A DNA stretch of 64,000 nucleotides, taken from positions 9,368,001-9,432,000 of the forward strand of contig NZ_NETK01000001.1 in NCBI RefSeq assembly GCF_002343915.1, given 5' to 3'. Below, piece by piece: positions 43,128 through 49,118 of the stretch. The stretch is from Nannocystis exedens (lineage in GTDB: Bacteria > Myxococcota_A > Polyangia > Nannocystales > Nannocystaceae). Both the position numbers and the translations under genes were made by a program. The stretch's first letter is position 1, and every line of letters begins with the position of its first letter. The notes under the pieces are model-generated. The model made no database searches. It was given only the letters and a program-made list of their open reading frames with translations, and was not told where the DNA came from.

Positions 43128-43775
43128 ATGTCGAAGTCCACCAGACCCGAAGACCAGGTCGAGGGCCCGCGCGCGGCGGCGATGGCCCGCAACGACGAGG
43201 ACCTGGCGCTGCTGGCGGCCTGGCGGGCCGGCGACGCGCGCGCCGGCGACGGCCTGGTGCGCCACTACGGGCCGCAGGTGGTCCGCTTCTTCGCCGACAA
43301 GGTGCGCGACTTCGAGGTCGACGACCTGGCGCAGCAGACGTGGGAGGCGCTGACGCACGCGCGCGACCGCTTCGTCGTGCCCGGCGAGGAGGTGGTGGCG
43401 GGCGAGCCGATCGCGGCGACGTTCCGCGCTTACCTGTACGGGACGGCCCGCTTCGTCCTGTTCGCGCACTACCGCAAGAAGGCGCGCGCGGCCCAGTTCG
43501 ACCCGAGCCTGTCGTCGCTCGAAGATCTGTCGCCGTCGCCGAGCCGGCAGGCCTCGGCCCACGCGAAGCTCGAGCGCCTGTCGGCGGCGCTGCGCAAGCT
43601 GCCGCTCGACCTGCAGATCTTGCTCGAGCTCCGCTACGCGCAGGAGATGACGAGCGCCGAGATCGCCGCGGTGTACGAGATCCCGAAGAACACCGCCAAG
43701 AGCCGGCTGCGCGTGGCGAAGGAGCGCCTCGACGCCCAGCTCGCGCGGATGGGGCTGGGCCCGGCGCCGGGATAG
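43128..43775 (+). CDS. ECF-type RNA polymerase sigma factor
   Basis: The 215-residue protein has sigma region 2 (LLAAWRAGDARAGDGLVRHY, with DFEVDDLAQQTWEAL) and region 4 (LRKLPLDLQILLELRYAQEM, AEIAAVYEIPKNTAKSRLRV). It lacks region 3, as ECF factors do. No anti-sigma gene with a zinc-binding motif is adjacent; the Cys-rich lipoprotein gene precedes it on the same strand and a Ser/Thr kinase operon faces it. A myxobacterial ECF factor linked to kinase signalling is plausible. Confidence 0.9.
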   Translation: MSKSTRPEDQVEGPRAAAMARNDEDLALLAAWRAGDARAGDGLVRHYGPQVVRFFADKVRDFEVDDLAQQTWEALTHARDRFVVPGEEVVAGEPIAATFRAYLYGTARFVLFAHYRKKARAAQFDPSLSSLEDLSPSPSRQASAHAKLERLSAALRKLPLDLQILLELRYAQEMTSAEIAAVYEIPKNTAKSRLRVAKERLDAQLARMGLGPAPG

Positions 43776-43840
43776 GTGCGGGCGATGCACCGCGGCTGCG
43801 GCTGCGGCGCGGGCTTCGCTCGGAGCCGCAGTCGGAAGAT

Positions 43841-43858
43841 GATGTCCTCGAGGACAGA
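43841..43858. repeat. 14-bp unit in a convergent gap
   Basis: GATG-TCCTCGAGGA-CAGA, with a fully palindromic centre. A second, imperfect copy (CCTTGGGGGA-CAGG) is at 43918-43931. Confidence 0.6.
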
Positions 43859-43949
43859 TAAATGGCCGGGTTTCGCTCGCTGCGCCGGAGGTTGCGGGTC
43901 CGGTCTGGCGAGGACGTCCTTGGGGGACAGGTCACCCGGACGCGTCGGG

Positions 43950-45656
43950 TCAGAGCAGGAAGGTGAAGGCGAACTCGCCGCCGTCGAGGCTGGGGCGGAA
44001 GCGGGTGCCTGCGACCAGACGCTCGAGGCAGGGGCTCACGTCGTAGCCGGGCGGGAGCGCGACGGTGGCCTTGCCGCGCGGCGAGACGGTGACGGTGCCG
44101 GCGAGCCTCACGGTGGCGGTCATGGTGCGGAAGCTCGAGTCGGCCTTGCAGGCGCGGACGTCGGCGGCGCGGCGCTCGAGCTGGGCCCGCGCGGCGGCCG
44201 GGTCGAACGGCGCCAGCGGCTGCGGCGGGCGGTGGCTGGTACTTGCGACAGGTGCTTTGGGCAATGTCTGCTCGAACATGTCCTTTGCGCCTGGTGCCGT
44301 GAGCGCGCTCTCCCGGGCGCCGGCGGCGGGCCCGGCTGCTCGCGTCGCGGAGGGCGTTGGGGCCGCCGAATCGCCCGCCGGGCCGGGTGCGAGGGACTCG
44401 ACCGGAGCGGGGATATCCGGCGCAACGGCCGAGGCAGGCGCGATGGGGACCGCGGGGGCGGGGCCTTCCGGGACGGCGCCAGCGGGCGAGAGGGGGGTCG
44501 CGGGAGCGGCGGTCGTCGCCGGGTCGTCGGACCGGGCGATGGCAGAGGCCGGCGTCGGGGCCGGGTCGGCGGCGGTCGCGGTGAGCGTCGGGCCGGCGGC
44601 GTCGCCGGAGGCTTCACGGGTGCTGACGACGGCGGCGGCGACGGCCAGCGCGCCGCCGAGCGAGGCCGCGAGGAGCAGGCCCCGGCGGGCCGGGCGCGCG
44701 CGTGGCCGATCGGGCATGTCCTCGAGAGCATGTACTGAAGGACTCTCGAGGGCGGCGCGGGCGTCCGCGAGGGCGGCGAGGAGGGCGTCGGCCGAGGGGT
44801 GGCGGCGCTCGGGGTCCTCGGCGGTGGCGCGGTCGATGACGGCCCGCAGCGGGGCGGGCAGATCGGCGGTGTGCAGCACCGGGGCGTGCGGCGGCAGCTC
44901 GACGTCGCTCGGCGCCTGGGCCGGCAGGCGGCCGAGCAGGAGGGTGTGGAGCACGACGCCGAGGGCGAAGATGTCGACGCGGTGATCGGTGCGGCCGCCG
45001 CGGTAGATCTCGGGGGCGATGTAGCCCGGCGAGCCGCCGACGGTCCAGGTGCTCTTGTGGGTGCCCGAGAGGATCTTGGCGAGGCCGAAGTCGAGGACCT
45101 TGATGAAGTCGGGGTCGCCGTCGCGGCCGACGCGGAGGCAGTTCTGCGGCTTGATGTCGCGGTGGACGACGCCGCGCTGGTGCGCCGCCGCGAGGGCGCG
45201 GGCGATCTGGGTGACGATGTGGAGCGCGCGGGGCCACGCCAGCGGGCCCTCGCGCGCGAGCGTGCGGGCGAGGTCTTCGCCCTCGAGGTACTCCATGACG
45301 AAGAAGGTCGGGCCGGCCTCGGGCGGCCCGAAGTCGGTGATCCCGACCACGTTGGGGTGATCGATCTTCGACGCGGCCTGGGCCTCGAGCAGGAAGCGGC
45401 GGCCGATCTCGGGCTCGTCGAGGTAGCGCGCGCTGATGATCTTGAGCGCGAACAGCTTGTCGAGGTGGACGTGGCGGGCGAGGAACACCACGCCCATGCC
45501 GCCGGCGCCGAGCCGCCGGACGACCTCGTACCGGCCCTGCAGGACCTTGCCGACGAGCTCGTCGTAGGTGAAGAGGCGCCGCAGCTCGGGCCAGTTCGGG
45601 AACGTGCTGTCGCCTGCCTCGTCCACGCGTCGCCCTGCGGCGGGCGAGTCTAACAC
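43950..45656 (-). CDS. Membrane Ser/Thr protein kinase (PknB-like)
   Basis: The 568-residue protein has a kinase domain (residues 42-300) with the Gly loop RRLGAGGMG, Lys72, HRDIKPQN (165-172), DFG (189-191) and APE. A membrane helix follows (GLLLAASLGGALAVAAAVV, near 330), then an extracytoplasmic Ala/Pro linker and a small C-terminal domain of TonB-C/AgmX character (RTMTATVRLAGTVTVSPRGK). It should phosphorylate cytoplasmic targets in response to an outside signal. The GTG start overlaps the stop of the TPR-like gene (GTGTTAG), so translation is coupled. Several 14-bp units are inside. Confidence 0.92.
   Translation of the reverse strand: MLDSPAAGRRVDEAGDSTFPNWPELRRLFTYDELVGKVLQGRYEVVRRLGAGGMGVVFLARHVHLDKLFALKIISARYLDEPEIGRRFLLEAQAASKIDHPNVVGITDFGPPEAGPTFFVMEYLEGEDLARTLAREGPLAWPRALHIVTQIARALAAAHQRGVVHRDIKPQNCLRVGRDGDPDFIKVLDFGLAKILSGTHKSTWTVGGSPGYIAPEIYRGGRTDHRVDIFALGVVLHTLLLGRLPAQAPSDVELPPHAPVLHTADLPAPLRAVIDRATAEDPERRHPSADALLAALADARAALESPSVHALEDMPDRPRARPARRGLLLAASLGGALAVAAAVVSTREASGDAAGPTLTATAADPAPTPASAIARSDDPATTAAPATPLSPAGAVPEGPAPAVPIAPASAVAPDIPAPVESLAPGPAGDSAAPTPSATRAAGPAAGARESALTAPGAKDMFEQTLPKAPVASTSHRPPQPLAPFDPAAARAQLERRAADVRACKADSSFRTMTATVRLAGTVTVSPRGKATVALPPGYDVSPCLERLVAGTRFRPSLDGGEFAFTFLL
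44235..44280. repeat. Three joined 14-bp units in the kinase gene
   Basis: GCTG, CAGG, AATG and CATG at exact 14-nt steps, in the part encoding the extracytoplasmic linker. Confidence 0.65.
44715..44732. repeat. 14-bp unit in the kinase gene
   Basis: CATG-TCCTCGAGAG-CATG, just before the membrane helix coding region. Confidence 0.65.
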
Positions 45657-46933
45657 GCGCGGCCGCGGGGGCCGTCAGAAGCGGCCCTGGAGCCCGACGC
45701 CGAGGGTTCCGGGGCCGAGGCGGGGGCGAGGGCGACGGGCGGCCGGGCGCGGAGGGCGAGGCCGACGCCGAGGAGGACGAAACCGCCGAGCAGGGCGACG
45801 CCGGCGATCGGCGCGGCGATCCGGACGATCCGGTCGGCGTCGTAGCCGCGGTTCAGGATCTCCTGCACCTCGAGGCTGTTGCCGCCGTCGCAGGCGATGT
45901 CCATGCCCCAGCAGACGCGCCGGCCGTCGCGCGTGGCGTCGCGGGCGAGGGCGATCCCGACGCCCATGGGCACGAGCGCGGCCGCGCCCACGCCGAGCAC
46001 GGCCGCGCCGGCGATCCTCAAGGCGCGGCCGGGTCGGGTCGCGCTTGCTGGCGGTCCGGACATGTCCTTCGGATCAGGTTGCCGAGGCGCCGCGATCGCA
46101 GGAGAGGTGCTCGGAGGGACAGGTGAGGTGTCCCGGGGGACAGGTCGGGGGGAGCTTGGAAACGTGTCCTCGGGGGCGGGTTGGCGGGGCGAGGGTCCCT
46201 GAGGGGCAGGCCCGGCGGGCGCGTCGCAGTCGACGGCGGCGAGGCCCTGCTCGACGCGGGCGAGCCGGGCGCGCTCGTCGGCCAGCGGGTCGGCGCCGGC
46301 GCCCGCGAGGTGCTCGCGCAGCAGGGCGCGAGCCGGACAGAGCTGTTCGCGAGCGTCGCCGCCGCGCTCGTGCGCCCGCAGGCGGGCGTCGACGCTCTCG
46401 CGCAGGAGCATGAGCCGCGGGCCGGTCTCGTCGGCCGCGGTGAGGCGGTAGGCGCGGGCGAACTCGTCGCCGGCGCGAGCGTCGTCGCCGGCCTCCTTGG
46501 CCGCCTGGCCTCGCTCGTAGGCGAGGTCGCGGGGCGAGGGGGCTGGTGGCGCGAGGGACAGGTCGATGGCGACGGCGACGGACGTCGCCGAGGACGACCT
46601 GAGGGGGGCGAGGACGGCGGCGCGGGCCGAGGCTGTCTCGAAGGACGGGTGCTCGGAGACGGGGAGGGTCGCGTCGGCAGCGTGAGCGGCAGGCTCGGAG
46701 GACAGGTCGATGGCGTGGCGCGGGGAGGGTGGCTCGAGCGACAGGTCGACGGGGACGGCGGCGCGGGCCGATGCTGTCTCGAAGGACAGGATGAGGGCGA
46801 GGGCGGCCGTGGAAGGGCGGGCGGGCCGAGGCGGGCGGGTCGCGAGCCCCGGAGACGCCTGGCGCTCGCCCGCGTCTGCGCGGTCGCGACGCGTTCGCCC
46901 GGTGATCACGACGATCACTTCGTCGGCACGCAT
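45650..46933 (-). CDS. TPR-like membrane protein with repeated Ser/Asp motifs
   Basis: The 427-residue protein starts with repeated peptides (SFETASARAAV twice, and DLSLEPP / DLSSEP / DLSLAPP). A TPR-like helical part follows (LAYERGQAAKEAGDDARAGD, EFARAYRLTAADE), then a Pro-rich linker and two membrane helices (IAGAAVLGVGAAALVPMG and IAGVALLGGFVLLGVGLAL) near the C-terminus. This layout is frequent beside myxobacterial Ser/Thr kinases. It overlaps the kinase gene by 7 nt and the upstream Cys-rich gene by 19 nt, so the three form an operon. The start could be the ATG at 46933 or a later GTG. It is the gene richest in 14-bp units. Confidence 0.72.
   Translation of the reverse strand: MRADEVIVVITGRTRRDRADAGERQASPGLATRPPRPARPSTAALALILSFETASARAAVPVDLSLEPPSPRHAIDLSSEPAAHAADATLPVSEHPSFETASARAAVLAPLRSSSATSVAVAIDLSLAPPAPSPRDLAYERGQAAKEAGDDARAGDEFARAYRLTAADETGPRLMLLRESVDARLRAHERGGDAREQLCPARALLREHLAGAGADPLADERARLARVEQGLAAVDCDAPAGPAPQGPSPRQPAPEDTFPSSPRPVPRDTSPVPPSTSPAIAAPRQPDPKDMSGPPASATRPGRALRIAGAAVLGVGAAALVPMGVGIALARDATRDGRRVCWGMDIACDGGNSLEVQEILNRGYDADRIVRIAAPIAGVALLGGFVLLGVGLALRARPPVALAPASAPEPSASGSRAASDGPRGRAC
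46047..46078. repeat. Two joined 14-bp units in the TPR-like gene
   Basis: GCTG-GCGGTCCGGA-CATG-TCCTTCGGAT-CAGG. Confidence 0.7.
46105..46143. repeat. Two neighbouring 14-bp units, out of phase
   Basis: GGTG-CTCGGAGGGA-CAGG (46105-46122) and GGTG-TCCCGGGGGA-CAGG (46126-46143), 21 nt apart. A further degenerate copy is at 46162-46179. Confidence 0.5.
46613..46792. repeat. Two ~36-bp direct repeats 140 bp apart, each with a 14-bp unit
   Basis: The stretch GACGGCGGCGCGGGCCGA plus GCTGTCTCGAAGGAC occurs at about 46613-46648 and 46753-46790 with two mismatches. Both end in a GCTG-TCTCGAAGGA unit. They encode the repeated SFETASARAAV peptide. Confidence 0.7.
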
Positions 46934-47445
46934 ACGTCCTCCAGACACGCCATGCCGGGGGGACAGGGAGCGGGGCACGCGCCCTTGCCGGGGCACACGC
47001 TGCCGTCGGTGTCGGCCTCGCACCCCGCGCTGCAGCAGCGGAGCGCACACAGCGGCTGCCCGTCGATGTCGAGGCAGATTCGGCTGTCCGAATCCGGGTG
47101 CTGCTCGCAGTTTTCGGGCACGCCCTCGCACAGGTCGGCGCAGAAGCCCCGCGCCGCGCCCTCGCGGTGGACGCAGCGCGGCATGCCGTAGGCGTGGCAG
47201 TCTTCGTCGACGTCGCAGCCGGTGTAGGCCCACTGGTAGCTGGTGTCCTCGTTCTCGCCGCGATCGCAGTGCTCCGGGGCGGGCCGGCAGCGCGTCCCCG
47301 AGCAGCACAGGCCCTGATCCTGGCCGCAAGCGTCGTCGCGGTTGCACACGGCGCCGAGCAGGAAGTCGGCCTTGAAGCAGGCCGCGAAGGCGCTCCCGAA
47401 ACCGAACAGGACGACGCACAGGCCGACTCGCGCGGCGATTCGCAC
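46915..47445 (-). CDS. Secreted Cys-rich protein
   Basis: The 176-residue protein has a signal peptide (ARVGLCVVLFGFGSAFAA) and then about 22 Cys in 145 residues: CNRDDACGQDQGLCCSGTRC, CDVDEDCHAYGMPRC, CLDIDGQPLCALRCC, CPAPCPPGMACLED. The pattern of short Cys loops recalls the extracellular dickkopf/EGF-like repeats of myxobacterial surface proteins. It is the first gene of the operon with the TPR-like protein and the kinase, so it may supply an outside signal or ligand to the kinase. A GTG at 47445 lies 7 nt after TATCCT. Confidence 0.75.
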   Translation of the reverse strand: MRIAARVGLCVVLFGFGSAFAACFKADFLLGAVCNRDDACGQDQGLCCSGTRCRPAPEHCDRGENEDTSYQWAYTGCDVDEDCHAYGMPRCVHREGAARGFCADLCEGVPENCEQHPDSDSRICLDIDGQPLCALRCCSAGCEADTDGSVCPGKGACPAPCPPGMACLEDVCVPTK

Positions 47446-48248
47446 GGCGGCGAGGATAGCGCGGAGCGGCCGGCGCGGACAAGTGGCAGCCAGAGCGCCG
47501 GCGGCAGGTCCGACGGCCGTGTCGCGTGACGACGCGAGCGATGATTGGGGCCGTGCGAACGCGAAGCTTCGGCGCGAGGCTGCCGGTGTCGAGCTCGACG
47601 CGAGGGGCCACGTTGCCGACCCCGAGGCTCGAGATGAGCGGGCGCGACGCATGCCGCTGCCGTCCGCCGTGGACCCGGGCGAGCAGGGTGAGGAGCGCAG
47701 TTGGATCGCAAGCGGCGAGTTTCGGGGGCTGCATCGAATCGGACTGGCGGCGACCGTTGCGGTCGATCGTCAGCGCTCGAGCCGGCGTCCGGCCGCGAGC
47801 GCCAGCGTGCGTGGTGCGCCGACTCTCACCGCAAGGGACCGGTGTGGTCGAGGGTCAGGGAGCGGGCTGTCGTTTCATGCCAGAAGTCCCTGCATGTACG
47901 ACGTGTCGGCGGCGCTGCGGCGCGACCCGTGCGGTCGTGGGATCGCCCGGCGAACTCGGACCGCTGGCCGCGAGGCATGGAGCGAGGCCTCGATGCCGCC
48001 GCACGGGCGCATTGCAGCGTGTTCATGAGAGGCACGGAGCGCCGGCGCAGTGGCCAGGCGAAGCCGAAGCCGCCGACGCGATCGGTCGCGGCGACAGTGC
48101 GCATGCGCTCGTGGTGTGCAGCCCTCGGCGACCGACCACCATCGTGCATCGGCCTCGACCATACGATCGTCGCGCGGGCGCGGACCCGCGCGGCCGAGGA
48201 TGTCGCGGCCTCGTCGATCGGTTCTCGTGTATCATCGCCGTCGGGAAG
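47446..48248. other. Divergent intergenic region of about 800 bp
   Basis: No gene is recognised; open frames on both strands are Arg/Ala-rich without domain character. The left end has the promoter of the kinase operon. TATCAT (48230-48235) lies 13 nt before the metallophosphatase gene and may be its -10. Confidence 0.45.
47453..47482 (-). promoter_or_regulatory. Promoter of the Cys-rich/TPR/kinase operon
   Basis: On the minus strand TTGTCC (47482-47477), an 18-bp spacer and TATCCT (47458-47453), 7 nt before the GTG start. Confidence 0.5.
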
Positions 48249-49076
48249 ATGGGGCGCAGGACCGTGATTCTGCCGTCGCGCGGCGCGCTTATCATCAGCA
48301 CCGATCTGCACGGCTGCTGGGACGACTTCGCGGCGCTGCGCGAGCACTTCCTGGCGGCCTCGGCGGCCGAGCCGGCGACACACTGGGCGATCCTCGGGGA
48401 CACCGTCCACGGGCCCAGCGCCGAGGCGCGCGGACGCCGGCCCGAGCTGTATGACTATTCGGACATGTCCGCCGAGATCGTGGCGGCGATCCTCGAGCTG
48501 CAGCGCGCCTACCCGGGCCGGGTCCACTACGTGCTCGGGAACCACGACCACGGGCACGTCGGCGGGCCGCGGACGGCGAAGTTTCACACCGACGAGGTGG
48601 CGGCGCTCGAAGGCCGCTGCACGCCGGCGCAGCTGGCCGACCTGCGGGCGCTGTTCGAGCCGGCCCTGCTGGCGATCGCGGCGCCGTGCGGGGTGCTGCT
48701 GTCGCACGGCTCGCCCGACGACCGCCTGCAACAGTTCGACGACCTCGACGGGGTGCGGCTGTCGCCCCGCGACAACGACCCGTACCGCCGCCACCTGCTG
48801 GCGACGTTCCTGTGCAGCTACGGGCAGCGCGACGAGGTGACGGCGCGGCTGCTGGCGCGGGTGTCGGCCAGCGCGGTGCCGGTGTCGCTGGTGATCCACG
48901 GCCACGACCGCGACGAGGAGGGTTTCTTCTCCAGCGGCCTGCGACAGGCCTGTCCGGTGATCTTCGGGGCGCCGCGGTCGCACAAGCGATATGTCTTTTT
49001 GAACCTGTCCTCGAGGTACAACTCGGTGGCCGATCTGCGCGAGGGCTACGAGATCCGCCGGCTCCACCCGGCGTGA
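48249..49076 (+). CDS. Calcineurin-like metallophosphatase
   Basis: The 275-residue protein has the metal-binding blocks in order: STDLHGCWDD, ILGDTVHG, YVLGNHDHGH, LLSHGSPDD and VIHGHDRDEEGF. These resemble the PPP-type Ser/Thr phosphatases and diadenosine tetraphosphatases. No signal peptide is seen, so it is cytoplasmic, perhaps opposing Ser/Thr kinases such as the one encoded upstream; this is inference. The ATG at 48249 is preceded by GGGAAG. A 14-bp unit is at 48990. Confidence 0.87.
   Translation: MGRRTVILPSRGALIISTDLHGCWDDFAALREHFLAASAAEPATHWAILGDTVHGPSAEARGRRPELYDYSDMSAEIVAAILELQRAYPGRVHYVLGNHDHGHVGGPRTAKFHTDEVAALEGRCTPAQLADLRALFEPALLAIAAPCGVLLSHGSPDDRLQQFDDLDGVRLSPRDNDPYRRHLLATFLCSYGQRDEVTARLLARVSASAVPVSLVIHGHDRDEEGFFSSGLRQACPVIFGAPRSHKRYVFLNLSSRYNSVADLREGYEIRRLHPA
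48990..49007. repeat. 14-bp unit in the metallophosphatase gene
   Basis: TATG-TCTTTTTGAA-CCTG, followed by TCCTCGAGGT in the next 10 nt. Confidence 0.5.
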
Positions 49077-49082
49077 GGCGGC

Positions 49083-49100
49083 GTTGTCCGCAGGGACAGG
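49083..49100. repeat. 14-bp unit overlapping a promoter
   Basis: GTTG-TCCGCAGGGA-CAGG in the 42-bp gap before the methylase gene. Its left arm supplies the -35-like TTGTCC. Confidence 0.6.
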
Positions 49101-49112
49101 TTCGGTTAGGCT
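49084..49112 (+). promoter_or_regulatory. Promoter of the methylase gene
   Basis: TTGTCC (49084-49089), a 17-bp spacer and TAGGCT (49107-49112), 6 nt before the GTG at 49119, so the mRNA would be leaderless. Confidence 0.5.
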
Positions 49113-49118
49113 GCGCGC

